48,821 nucleotides of DNA. It comes from CPC320 sp002684375 (GTDB lineage Bacteria > Pseudomonadota > Alphaproteobacteria > Rhodobacterales > Rhodobacteraceae). The notes under the pieces were generated by a model. It saw nothing but the letters and a program-made list of their open reading frames with translations, was not told where the DNA came from and made no database searches. The stretch lies in NCBI GenBank assembly GCA_965662545.1, contig CBFIHZ010000030.1:1-48821 (forward strand), read 5' to 3'. Both the position numbers and the translations under genes were made by a program. The number at the start of each line of letters is the position of its first letter. Position 1 is the first letter of the stretch. This document shows positions 36,123 to 44,550 of this stretch, piece after piece.

Positions 36123-36596
36123 TCACCCATACCACAGGTTAGTAAGCAAGCCGCGCGGAAAACGAATTTCGAATATTTGGTCAAATAGTAAAAAAATTAC
36201 CAACGGCATGACTGCTCCGACCAGAATAAGGATGCGGGGACGTCTTTCGCCCCAAAGCGCTGCCAAAGCGGCGGCGAAAATGCCGAGCGCAAGAAACAAG
36301 TCGATCCAGGTGAGCGCGCCAAAAACCGCAAACAAACCCAGTGATCCAGCGGTTGTTGCATTGAAGTTTTCACGCAATTTGATGGGGTCAAACACCATCA
36401 TTGCGAGTGTCAGCAGAATGATGGTGATCAGGAGAAGCTGCGGAAAATCTGCAGGTTGAATTCCGCGTTTCAGGATCGGGGGCATCTCTCTGAATGTGGT
36501 GGAAATCCAAAAGGCCACACTACAAAAACAGATGATGACGCAGGGTGCTAGCCAGCGTTCAAATCGGGAATTTTCGAATTTGGGTAAGTTTGCCAT
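36123..36596 (-). CDS. Tripartite tricarboxylate-type transporter small membrane subunit (TctB family)
   Basis: 157 aa with four hydrophobic segments (for example IICFCSVAFWISTTF, FPQLLLITIILLTLAMMVF), the size and topology of TctB/DUF1468 proteins. Located between the binding-protein and TctA genes as in most such operons. A strong stem-loop separates it from the binding-protein gene. Confidence 0.85.
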   Translation of the reverse strand: MANLPKFENSRFERWLAPCVIICFCSVAFWISTTFREMPPILKRGIQPADFPQLLLITIILLTLAMMVFDPIKLRENFNATTAGSLGLFAVFGALTWIDLFLALGIFAAALAALWGERRPRILILVGAVMPLVIFLLFDQIFEIRFPRGLLTNLWYG

Positions 36597-36613
36597 TTAT
36601 CTTCTCAAAGAGT

Positions 36614-36637
36614 GCGGCGGCCATAAAAAGCCGCCGC
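36614..36637 (-). terminator. Stem-loop between binding-protein and TctB genes
   Basis: Perfect 8-bp stem GCGGCGGC/GCCGCCGC with an 8-nt loop. Read leftward it is followed by ACTCTTTG, not a true U-run; a T7 run lies on the plus-strand side instead. More likely an mRNA-stabilising hairpin or leaky terminator that favours binding-protein expression than a full stop for the operon. Confidence 0.6.
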
Positions 36638-36645
36638 GTATTTTT

Positions 36646-37596
36646 TTATTCGATGAAGCCGAGCTCTTTCAGAGCGGCGTTCATTTCATTGACAGTGGTT
36701 TGTATCTGCGGACCCCAAACATCCGAGCCTGCAACAGATGTGCTGTCCAACCCAATCGACTGCAGATAGCCCTGATAGACAGTGTGATTCATGGCTTTCA
36801 GTAAGGCACTTTCGATTTTCTCAGCAATCGCTGGTGGCGTGTCGGCATGGACCGCAAAGCCGCGTACCGTTGAAAAGCTCACTGGAATGCCCAGTTCTTT
36901 GGCGGTTGGGACATCGCCGATTGCTGCCATCCTTGCGTCAGCCAGAACAACTGTGGGGCAGATTTCTCCGGCTTCGATTTGTGCTGAGGCTTCGACGAGG
37001 TTGAGAACTCCGGCGTCAACTGCCCCTGCGACAAGTTGGGTTGCCAGTTCTGCACCACCATCAAAGGGCAGCATTTTTGGTGTTTTCATGCCGCCTTTTT
37101 TGGCAAACATAAAGGCAGAGACATCGTCGATATTGCCAAGGTGGGTGACACCATAGGTGATTCCTGCCTCTTTTTGTTTGGCGACAAAATCCTCCGCACT
37201 GGCGTATGAGCCGCATTTGGTCATCAGAATTTGGGGGTCATCAGTGCCACGGGCGATGGGGCGCAGTTCGTCTATTTTCATACCGCCCTGACCTTTTGCC
37301 ATCACTGCGGCATGGCCGACAGTGAACGTCAAAATAGTATAGCCATCGGCAGCTACAGTTTTGTAATATTCCAAAGCAGCAGCACCGCCACCGCCTTTTT
37401 TGTTGACGATAACCATGTCTTGTTTGAGCGCGCGTCGCGCACGCAACATCATCATGCGTGTGGTGACATCCGTCCCGCCACCATTGCCGGCGTGGGTCAC
37501 GACCTCAATTGTCTTGCTTGGATAATCTTCTGCGAATGCTGCCGATGTAAGCAGAGCAACCGCTGCCGATACGGCACCTATCAGTTTGAACTTCAT
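36646..37596 (-). CDS. Tripartite tricarboxylate-type transporter periplasmic binding protein (TctC family)
   Basis: 316 aa. Signal peptide residues 1-22 (cleavage after SAAFA). The TctC/Bug pattern is DYPSKTIEVVTHAGNGGGTDVTTR at the mature start, then VNKKGGGGAAALEY and DGYTILTFTVGH. It captures the substrate for the TctAB channel; probably a sugar acid. First gene of the leftward operon, with GGAGGAAG before the ATG and an operator-like palindrome about 92 nt upstream. Confidence 0.9.
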   Translation of the reverse strand: MKFKLIGAVSAAVALLTSAAFAEDYPSKTIEVVTHAGNGGGTDVTTRMMMLRARRALKQDMVIVNKKGGGGAAALEYYKTVAADGYTILTFTVGHAAVMAKGQGGMKIDELRPIARGTDDPQILMTKCGSYASAEDFVAKQKEAGITYGVTHLGNIDDVSAFMFAKKGGMKTPKMLPFDGGAELATQLVAGAVDAGVLNLVEASAQIEAGEICPTVVLADARMAAIGDVPTAKELGIPVSFSTVRGFAVHADTPPAIAEKIESALLKAMNHTVYQGYLQSIGLDSTSVAGSDVWGPQIQTTVNEMNAALKELGFIE

Positions 37597-37967
37597 ATCT
37601 TCCTCCCAGTCATTTTGGTGTCTGTTGGCGATGGTTTACATGCGCCCACTAGACTCTTTCACAGGAGACAATCCGAGTCAATGGAATTTGGCATGCCAAG
37701 TTTCAAATGCCAAAAAGACGTGCTGCAATGCTGACATTTTGAAGGTTATTCCGAGAAACGGATACGACGGTCGAGCCAAGGCTGTCGCCCCTTAAAATGG
37801 GGTGCTGTCCGACCGCGTTGGGCCGGAGTTCTTGCGCTAATGGGATGGTCAATTGGGAAGGCTGCGATTGGAAATTTATCGCCGTACATGTGCAACAGAC
37901 GGATACGGCCGAGAGCATTCGGCCGTATCTGGAAGCGATGCGTGTGACTGCTTTGGATGTGTTGAAT
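37597..37967 (-). promoter_or_regulatory. Promoter region of the transporter/L-lyxonate operon with palindrome TTGGCATGCCAA
   Basis: 371 nt without a gene. The perfect 12-bp palindrome TTGGCATGCCAA is at 37688-37699, followed by a half-site ATGCCAA. It closely resembles the TTGGTATACCAA operator of the FCD-type GntR regulators UxuR/ExuR. A related site (TTGGTATGCCAT) lies upstream of the second GntR gene at 41424-41435. A candidate binding site for one or both GntR proteins of this locus. Confidence 0.55.
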
Positions 37968-39470
37968 TTAGGGCGTCAGATCGTCATGCAGTAAATCCGT
38001 TGGAAAATTCTGATAGGCTACCGGCCGCAACCAGCGTGTGATCGCCAGCGTGCCAACCGAAGTGGAACGGCTGTCGGTACTTGCGGGGTAGGGGCCGCCG
38101 TGCATCATGGCCGAGCACACTTCAACGCCGGTTGGAAATCCGTTGCACAGAAGGCGTCCGGCTTTTTCTTCCACAATCGGTAAAAATTCTTTGGCCAATG
38201 CGGTGTCGCCGTCATCCATTTGCAAGGTGATGGTCAATTGCCCCTCAAGCTCCTGTGCGACGTCTTTCATTTGTTGCGCGTCGTCACATTCTACGAACAC
38301 GCCCGCGGCGCCAAAAACCTCGTGATGCAGGGCTGGCGTTTTGAGCCATGTATCTGCATCGACCCGAAAGGCGGCGGCGTGACTGTGACGGGGAGTATCT
38401 GCACGCTGCCCGCCAGTGACCTCGGTGGCATGTTTTGACAAGGCTGACACGCCGCTGTGATAGGCCGAGTGGATACCATCTGTCAGCATTTTCTGAGCGG
38501 GGCTTGCATTCAAAGCTGTTATTGCGGCATTTTGCAGTGCCGTGAACGCCTCGCCTTTCAGCGCTAGAACAACACCGGGGTTGGTGCAGAATTGTCCAGC
38601 TCCCATGGTCAGAGAAGCTGCCCAAGCTTGCCCGATGTCTGCAGCCCGATTGGACATTGCTGTCGGCAGACAAAAGACTGGGTTGACCGACCCCAACTCG
38701 CCATAAAACGGGATTGGTTGCGGCCGGCTGTGACACAAATCGTAGAGTACACGACCGCCGGCGGTAGAGCCGGTAAAACCAACTGCGCGAATCTCTGGGT
38801 GCTGAACCAAGGCACCGCCAATCTTACGTCCGGACCCCTGCAATAGCTGAAAGGTACCGCTGGGCATGCCACAAGCTGCAATTGCAGTTGCAATGGCTTG
38901 CCCGACCAGTTCGGCAGTGCCGGCGTGGGCGCTGTGTCCTTTTACAATAACCGGGCAACCTGCTGCCAGTGCCGAGGCGGTGTCGCCGCCCGCCGCGGAA
39001 AACGCCAATGGAAAATTTGAAGCCCCAAAGACCACCACCGGGCCCAGTGGCCGGTGGGTCAGTCGTAGATCTGCGCGCGGCATGGGTTGTCTGTCAGGCA
39101 GTGCCTCGTCAATACGGTTGTCGAGATAGTCATCACTTTCGATAACGGTTGCAAACATCCGAAGCTGGCCCGTGGTGCGTCCGCGTTCGCCAATGAGCCG
39201 CGCCTCGGGCAGTCCGGTTTCACGGCTGCCAATATCGGTAATTTGATCACCAAGCAGATCGATTTCATCGGCAATACGATTTAGAAACGCGGCGCGTGTG
39301 GCGCGTGTGGTTTGGCTATAGGGGCGAAACGCCGTGCGTGCCGCTTGGCACGCGGTTTCGACCTGTGCGAGGGTTGCCTGTGCAAAGCTGATCGATGCGA
39401 GATCGACAGATGCAACCGTTTCACCTGATCCTACCCAAGCTCCGTCAAGTAAATTTTTACCTTGTAACAC
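37968..39470 (-). CDS. 2-oxoglutarate semialdehyde dehydrogenase (aldehyde dehydrogenase family)
   Basis: 500 aa aldehyde dehydrogenase. Motifs: VFGASNFPLAFS, GHSAHAGTAELVG, GFTGSTAGGR, catalytic Glu in YGELGSVNP and catalytic Cys in GAGQFCTNPG. This subgroup oxidises 2,5-dioxopentanoate to 2-oxoglutarate with NAD(P). It completes the route from the keto-deoxy-pentonate dehydratase product. The GTG start follows AAGGGA and lies 32 nt after the pdxA copy B stop; 371 nt separate it from the next operon. Confidence 0.87.
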   Translation of the reverse strand: MLQGKNLLDGAWVGSGETVASVDLASISFAQATLAQVETACQAARTAFRPYSQTTRATRAAFLNRIADEIDLLGDQITDIGSRETGLPEARLIGERGRTTGQLRMFATVIESDDYLDNRIDEALPDRQPMPRADLRLTHRPLGPVVVFGASNFPLAFSAAGGDTASALAAGCPVIVKGHSAHAGTAELVGQAIATAIAACGMPSGTFQLLQGSGRKIGGALVQHPEIRAVGFTGSTAGGRVLYDLCHSRPQPIPFYGELGSVNPVFCLPTAMSNRAADIGQAWAASLTMGAGQFCTNPGVVLALKGEAFTALQNAAITALNASPAQKMLTDGIHSAYHSGVSALSKHATEVTGGQRADTPRHSHAAAFRVDADTWLKTPALHHEVFGAAGVFVECDDAQQMKDVAQELEGQLTITLQMDDGDTALAKEFLPIVEEKAGRLLCNGFPTGVEVCSAMMHGGPYPASTDSRSTSVGTLAITRWLRPVAYQNFPTDLLHDDLTP

Positions 39471-39502
39471 TGTTTTATCCCTTTGAGTTGATACGCCCGA
39501 AG

Positions 39503-40513
39503 TTAGGCTGATTTTTTATTGTCGCTATGTGTTTTCGCCATGCGCAGCAGCAGATCAAAGGCCTGCCGTATGGCACTGACGTTTGCCTTGTTCTGTCCGG
39601 CGATATCAAACGCAGTCCCGTGCGCCGGTGTTGCAATGGGAATTGGCAGGCCGCCAGCCACGGTAACACCGCGTTCAAATCCCATGAGTTTGATCGCAAT
39701 CTGACCCTGATCGTGGTACATGGTGACCACCGCATCAACCTCGCCGCGCCTGGCCTTTAGAAACACCGTATCTGACGGCCAAGGGCCTGAGACGTCCATT
39801 TGCTGTCGCTGGCAAGCCTCGATCGCGGGGGTGATGATATCAATTTCCTCGCGACCGAACTTACCATGATCACCGGCATGCGGGTTGAGCGCGGCAACGG
39901 CAATGCTTGGTCGGGCGTTTCCGGCGCGCTTCAGCGTATCCTCGGCCAAATGGATCGCCCGCAGGATGCCCGCCTCGGTGATATTTGCAGCGACGTCCTT
40001 GAGGCCGATATGGCTGGTCACGCGGGTGGTCATCAGATTGTCAAGAACGTTGATTTCGCTATGATAGCCCGCATGGCCAAGATACCGCGCCATATACCGA
40101 TGTTCATCCTCAGCATTCAGCCCGGCCGCAGTCATTGCCGCTTTGTTGAATGGCGCAAACAGGATGCCGTCAACCAGTCCGTCCACAGCGAGGTCCATCG
40201 CTTTGTCTAAACAGCGAAGCGCAGTTGTGCCGCCGGCTTTGGTTACTTCGGCAATTTTGATATCGTCAGGGGAGATTGTTTGCAAATCTAGATGAGCGCA
40301 CCCGCTAAACTCTGCCAGTTGGTCGCTGGCGATACTGCGGAGCGCCAGTTGCATTTCGGCCTGTGCGGCACCGCGTTGCCACAGATGGGCATCGCCCACC
40401 AACAAAATATCGGCGCTCTGTTGAACGCCGTCGTCATGCAACAGTTTAGCGACCAACTCAGGGCCTATTCCGGACGGATCACCTGGAATGATCGCAATCT
40501 TTTGGCGTGACAT
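39503..40513 (-). CDS. pdxA: PdxA-family NAD-dependent 4-phospho-hydroxyacid dehydrogenase (copy B)
   Basis: 336 aa. GDPSGIGPELVAKLL, NPHAGDHGKFGREEID, TMYHDQGQIAIKLMG and GTAFDIAGQNKAN mark the family. It resembles copy A at 30764-31783 in length and motif content but differs in many positions, so it is an old paralogue rather than a recent copy. As in copy A, it lies directly downstream of a GntR(FCD) gene, here 7 nt away. No kinase gene for a phosphorylated substrate is seen in the window. Confidence 0.85.
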   Translation of the reverse strand: MSRQKIAIIPGDPSGIGPELVAKLLHDDGVQQSADILLVGDAHLWQRGAAQAEMQLALRSIASDQLAEFSGCAHLDLQTISPDDIKIAEVTKAGGTTALRCLDKAMDLAVDGLVDGILFAPFNKAAMTAAGLNAEDEHRYMARYLGHAGYHSEINVLDNLMTTRVTSHIGLKDVAANITEAGILRAIHLAEDTLKRAGNARPSIAVAALNPHAGDHGKFGREEIDIITPAIEACQRQQMDVSGPWPSDTVFLKARRGEVDAVVTMYHDQGQIAIKLMGFERGVTVAGGLPIPIATPAHGTAFDIAGQNKANVSAIRQAFDLLLRMAKTHSDNKKSA

Positions 40514-40520
40514 AAAAACA

Positions 40521-41234
40521 TTATTCCTCGGTTATTGCAGCACGGTCTTTTAAGGCAAGTGCTATATTTTTTTCTGCTGTGATCAAATGCGCCTTGAGTG
40601 CGCGTGACGTTCGGGGGGCATCTCGCGCCATGAGAGCCTCGACGATTTCATGATGTTCCCTTCTGGTGCTTTCACGTCCGTCCGCACGCTGAGAGGATAA
40701 GAAGCGGACGCGCCATAGGCGAGCATTATACTTGGCATGCGTTTCGGCCAGCGGTGGATTTTTTGCAGCTTTTACGATGCTTTGGTGAAAGCGCATATCT
40801 GCCTGAAAGGCATGCAGTCGGGTATTGTCGCCTTGGGTTTTGATAATGGTAGCATTAATCTGGGCAATATCTTTGATCTGCTGTGTGCTTGCTTGGGTGC
40901 AGGCCAGTTCTCCGGCCAGGGCTTCAAGCGCACCCTGAATGCGCAGGCAGTCGTTTATTTCTTCCAGTGACGGGTCGGCAACAAAAGGCCGCCGCGCAGC
41001 TGTATACTGAACAAGCCCTTCACCGGCAAGCAGGCGTATGGCTTCGCGCAACGGGGTCCGGCTGATGCCCAAGGCCTGTGACAAGTCGCGTTCTGGAAGC
41101 GCGGTCCCGGGGGGCAGCTTTTCCAGAAGGATCATTTTTCGCAGGGTTTGCGCGGCGTCTTCTGCCAAACTGGGACTGCGCAACAACCCACCTTGGGCGT
41201 TCAAAACATCTTTCAGGTTTATGACAACGCTCAT
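40521..41234 (-). CDS. GntR-family regulator with FCD domain (copy B)
   Basis: 237 aa. Winged helix KMILLEKLPPGTALPERDLSQ, then ALGISRTPLREAIRLLAGEG, and an FCD domain with MRFHQSIVKAAKNPPLAE. A clear paralogue of the regulator at 31776-32534 (shared ILLEKL, PERDL, LGISRTPL, VADPSLEE, GALEALAGELAC, YNARLWR). First gene of the leftward set GntR-pdxA-semialdehyde dehydrogenase. TTGG..CCA-type palindromes at 41283-41293 and 41424-41435 lie upstream and suggest autoregulation. Confidence 0.88.
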   Translation of the reverse strand: MSVVINLKDVLNAQGGLLRSPSLAEDAAQTLRKMILLEKLPPGTALPERDLSQALGISRTPLREAIRLLAGEGLVQYTAARRPFVADPSLEEINDCLRIQGALEALAGELACTQASTQQIKDIAQINATIIKTQGDNTRLHAFQADMRFHQSIVKAAKNPPLAETHAKYNARLWRVRFLSSQRADGRESTRREHHEIVEALMARDAPRTSRALKAHLITAEKNIALALKDRAAITEE

Positions 41235-41682
41235 TGAAGGTTACCCTGTCTCATGGGCTGCGAAAGACTGGTGATACTGATGTTTGGGCCAAATATATTT
41301 CGTAGAGATGCAGGTCGGGTTTGTTTTATTGGCAGCTGCTATCATGTTGGTAACTTGGACTTTATGCGGATTTTGCCCAATTACAGCCCGTAGATTGGAA
41401 GCCGACGTTGCAATATTTGTATTTTGGTATGCCATAATTAAAATCCGATAAATGTGGACACGTCGGCTGTCAATAGGCTGGGTCTTGAAATTAAAATTGC
41501 CCGTATTGATATGCAGCCCGTTTGTTTGCGTTCAGGCCCTTATTCGTTCTGGTTGTCAGAGTTAAATTTGACGTCCAGAGCTGTTGGCAGACATACGCAG
41601 TTTGCCGCATTATGATTGGCAGTCTGGGTCCAATAATCGTCTTTTCCAAATCAGCACCAGATTTTAAGCCCTATTCCAGCCT
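41235..41682. promoter_or_regulatory. Divergent region between GntR copy B and coxB
   Basis: 448 nt without a supported gene. TTTGGGCCAAA (41283-41293) lies 49 nt upstream of the GntR start and TTGGTATGCCAT (41424-41435) 190 nt upstream. The second matches the operator candidate at 37688-37699 at 10 of 12 positions. No clear ribosome binding site or promoter is seen ahead of coxB. Confidence 0.5.
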
Positions 41683-42525
41683 ATGGATGTCGTATTCAGA
41701 ATACTCAGTGACTTCCGCTTCAGATTGATCAATCGCTCAAGACTGTGGAAAGGACAGCAGTCTGGCACTGGCATTGTCCTTGTTTTAATCGTTATTGGTT
41801 CAATAGGTTTTCATATTTTCAGTCCTTGGTGGTGGACGCCGATCGCTTCGAACTGGAGTGTTATTGATGATATGATTTCAGTCACATTTTGGATCACCGG
41901 ATTTGTTTTTGCAGCTGTGATCCTGTTTATGGCGTATTGTGTTTTTGGCTTTCGTCGCGGCAAAAGGCGTTTAGCGGCTTATCAGTCCGAGAATAACAAA
42001 CTTGAGCTGTGGTTGACTGGGTTGACGTCTTTGAGCGCGGCCGCATTGCTGGCACCGGGGCTTATGGTCTGGTTTAAGTTCGTCACCGTGCCAGAGGGCA
42101 CCGATGAGGTAGAGGTTTTTGCGCAGCAATGGAGTTGGAGCTACCGTTTGCCAGAGAAAGATGGGAAACTGGGCACGGCTGATAACCGCCTGATCAGTTA
42201 CGACAACCCGCTCGGCATCACGTCGGGCGATCCGAACGGACAGGATGATGTAGTGATCAAGGCAGATGACCTGCATCTTGCGCTGGGCCGGCAGGTCAAG
42301 ATGCTGCTGCGCTCGGTTGATGTACTACATGACTACTGTGTTTCCGAGTTCCGTGCGAATCTGGATATGGTATCAGGAATGAGCCCCTATTTTTGGCTTG
42401 AACCGACCCGCATCGGTACGTTTGACATTCTGTGCGCCGACCTTTGCGGCACCGGTCATGGTGCGCTGCGCGGTATGGTGATGATTGACCCAGAAGATGA
42501 TTACCAAACTTGGCTTTTTGAGTAA
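41683..42525 (+). CDS. coxB: Cytochrome c oxidase subunit II, alternative type, with altered CuA site
   Basis: 280 aa. Two membrane segments (residues about 29-50 and 66-90) precede a hydrophobic linker and a periplasmic cupredoxin domain with QQWSWSYRLP. CuA ligands His216 (DVLHDY), Cys251, Cys255 and His259 are kept, but the usual CxExC is CADLC and the HxxM Met is Leu262 (GHGAL). The first 25 residues look non-native and no ribosome binding site precedes the ATG. The downstream subunit I gene is reduced to a stump, so this subunit probably lacks its partner here and may be decaying. Confidence 0.78.
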   Translation: MDVVFRILSDFRFRLINRSRLWKGQQSGTGIVLVLIVIGSIGFHIFSPWWWTPIASNWSVIDDMISVTFWITGFVFAAVILFMAYCVFGFRRGKRRLAAYQSENNKLELWLTGLTSLSAAALLAPGLMVWFKFVTVPEGTDEVEVFAQQWSWSYRLPEKDGKLGTADNRLISYDNPLGITSGDPNGQDDVVIKADDLHLALGRQVKMLLRSVDVLHDYCVSEFRANLDMVSGMSPYFWLEPTRIGTFDILCADLCGTGHGALRGMVMIDPEDDYQTWLFE

Positions 42526-42687
42526 GAAACATTCGCGCAACTGACGCGTCAAAAAAGATAGAATTAGCGGATTTGGCAACGTCTCAATAAGCGCGGATCC
42601 CGCGCCAATCCCAATGTCCTGATATCGTCAATAACCCGATATAATTGGCCACACTGATCGTTACCGCCTCAAACTGGAGATTTGATC

Positions 42688-42807
42688 ATGGTTGATATTG
42701 AAGACCCCAAAGGCCAGTTTATTTCACTGGCCGAGGTGGCAGAGGTCGAACGGTGCACAGCGCGATTAATGCAAAGCAAAAACCGACCCCAGTGCCGATC
42801 ACGATAA
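42688..42807 (+). pseudogene. N-terminal stump of cytochrome c oxidase subunit I
   Basis: GGAG at 42676-42679 and an ATG at 42688 begin a 39-codon frame. The first 21 residues (MVDIEDPKGQFISLAEVAEV plus Glu) match the start of the subunit I protein that follows this type of coxB in related bacteria; the following residues (RCTARLMQ) do not, and a TAA ends the frame. None of the heme- or copper-binding membrane helices is present. The break is at about 42751, where sequence of an opposite-strand DUF2189 pseudogene begins, so an internal deletion fused the two. Confidence 0.7.
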
Positions 42808-43290
42808 GGATCAAACCGCACCGGGTGCTGATTGCATCTTTAATGAAGTCAAGAATCGATGCTGGCGGCAGGTCGGCATAGAGCCACCAGTACAGCGATT
42901 GCGCGGTGGCGATTCAAAGCAGAAATAGCCCAAGCAACATAACAGCAAGCACCGCAATTTCGGGCATAGCAGGAGACTTAAGAACGTCGAAAACATGTGT
43001 CCAAGATGTATCAAGATTTTTTCCAATCTGCGGCTCATCTCATATAAGCCAATTATTGCAAAAGGGCCCAAAAGGGCGAAACCTGTTACCATTGGAAACA
43101 ACAGTTGCGCCACATTTACGCCCGACGCCCAAGTAAACAGAGCCAGCCCGATAACTGGATAGATCAAAACCACAAAACCATAGTGGCAGGGCCGTCGGGA
43201 GAAATCGCGCAGCCCCTGCTGCAAGGCGCCTCATACGCCGGCAATGGTAATTCGGCAAACGACGGGGTTATTTTGAAGAGTTTTACCGGA
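42755..43290 (-). pseudogene. DUF2189 membrane protein pseudogene
   Basis: Read leftward, the pieces ITIAGV-stop-GALQQGLRDF, then GFALLGPFAIIGLYEMSRRLE, DTSWTHVFDVLKSPAMPE and SLYWWLYADLPPASI align in order with DUF2189 proteins but in two frames. Defects: a TGA at 43231-43233 where Trp is expected, a one-base loss in an A-tract at about 43017-43022, and a TGA at 42914-42916 where Trp is expected. The 3' end is missing, cut at the junction with the coxA stump. Confidence 0.7.
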
Positions 43291-44040
43291 AAGTAATGCG
43301 TTGCATTCAATTATAGCTGGCCCCCCCGTATATCCTCGGGATGCGCAGACAGGCTGGGCTAATCTATTGGTTGACCTGTGCGCTTTAGGATAAGGTCGGT
43401 ATACTTGGATTTGTGTTTTGCGCCGTGGCATTTTGTAAAAAGAGGCGAGTGCAAGATGGTTGTACCGATAATTTTTTAAGTTTGGGTACTTGGGGTTTAT
43501 GAGTGAGATTTGGAAATTTGTATCGAGTAGAAGATGATAAATTAGCCGCAAAACAGTTCTGCCGAACACGCTATTCGAAACAATGGACTGCAGTCGGTGC
43601 AGTCTGTGGGCCTTCTATTTAAAGAGACATTCTTGGAGCTTTTTAACATCAAGGGACAATCTATTTACAGGGATTTTCTGATGCGCGGGTACTCTGAGGC
43701 GTAGGTTTGCCAGACGGTCTGTTGTTGTTTCCAATGGGTCCACGCGGGTTGGCAGTGAGGCAAAAACTCTGCCGAGCTTGCCCAACCAGTGGTCCGGTCT
43801 TGTGGGGTTGTGCTAGCCCTTGCAGTCACGAAGTACCGTCTGGTTTTGGAACCTGAGGTTTATGGACCAAGTTCAACAGTTGATGAGACGCTTGATTAAG
43901 GCACAGTATGCTTGAAACCGCGTGGATAACTAGGCTGATGACATAGTTTTTACGGCGTTGATTCTCGGACCAAATACTATAAAGAGCGCAGGACCGTTGT
44001 TTTTGGTATAAAGCGGTTTGAGCAGTATTAAGGAGTGATA
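43291..44040. other. Non-coding stretch beside the pseudogenes
   Basis: About 750 nt with no supported gene, repeat or RNA. Short frames give protein-unlike translations. It may contain further unrecognisable debris of the decayed oxidase locus. The last bases carry AGGAG for the bactofilin gene. Confidence 0.4.
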
Positions 44041-44391
44041 ATGGCGTCCGTTATTGAAAGTAACTTGACGATTGATGGCAACCTGACATGTCAGGGTGAT
44101 CTGATGATAAATGGCCGGGTTCATGGAGATGTAATTGCTCAAAACCTGACGATCTCCGAGTTTGGCAGTCTGCAAGGTAATATCCAAGCCGGCAAAGTCG
44201 ACTCAAACGGCACCATCGCTGGTACAATTACTGCCAAAGAAGTGGCCCTGGGGGGCACATCAAGCACACACGCTACCATCAAGGCGGAAAAATCAAATAT
44301 CAAAGATGGTGCATTGATAAATGGTGATTTGAAAATTGGTCCTGTTTTAAAAAGCGAAATCCCTGCAGCTGCACCTGTACAGATTAAATAA
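44041..44391 (+). CDS. Bactofilin family protein
   Basis: 116 aa with the bactofilin (DUF583) beta-helix: repeating short strands such as NLTIDGNLTCQGDLMINGRVHGDV, then GSLQGNIQAG and GTIAGTITAKEV, flanked by short flexible ends. Bactofilins polymerise into cytoskeletal filaments without nucleotide and often organise cell shape or stalk/wall enzymes. ATG 44041 is preferred over GTG 44035 because AGGAG lies at 44031-44035. No peptidase or wall gene is adjacent. Confidence 0.85.
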   Translation: MASVIESNLTIDGNLTCQGDLMINGRVHGDVIAQNLTISEFGSLQGNIQAGKVDSNGTIAGTITAKEVALGGTSSTHATIKAEKSNIKDGALINGDLKIGPVLKSEIPAAAPVQIK

Positions 44392-44508
44392 TAACCCCTG
44401 TCGTCAAGGCTTTGACGGGCCAGTTTGGACCATATTTCCCTTACGTCACATCATTTTTTTCATTCAGTGCTGGGCTATCTCTTGTTCAGGCCTTTACGAT
44501 CAGAAAAA

Positions 44509-44524
44509 TACCTACCAGTAGGTA
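44509..44524 (+). promoter_or_regulatory. Inverted repeat TACCTAC-CA-GTAGGTA, probable TetR-type operator
   Basis: Perfect 7-bp arms with a 2-bp spacer, 26 nt before the alkylsulfatase start, in an AT-rich promoter position. Size and symmetry are typical of TetR-family operators. No TetR gene is in the window, so the regulator would be encoded elsewhere. Confidence 0.6.
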
Positions 44525-44550
44525 ATTATAAGATCCATAACGAGGTACAG

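Noticed and set aside
42811..43224. 137-codon minus-strand frame as an intact gene
   Set aside because: Only its first part matches DUF2189; the rest is out of frame after an A-tract, and the true continuation is in another frame with a stop.
43291..44034. Possible insertion-sequence remnant in the stretch before bactofilin
   Set aside because: No terminal inverted repeats, target-site duplication or transposase motif could be found.
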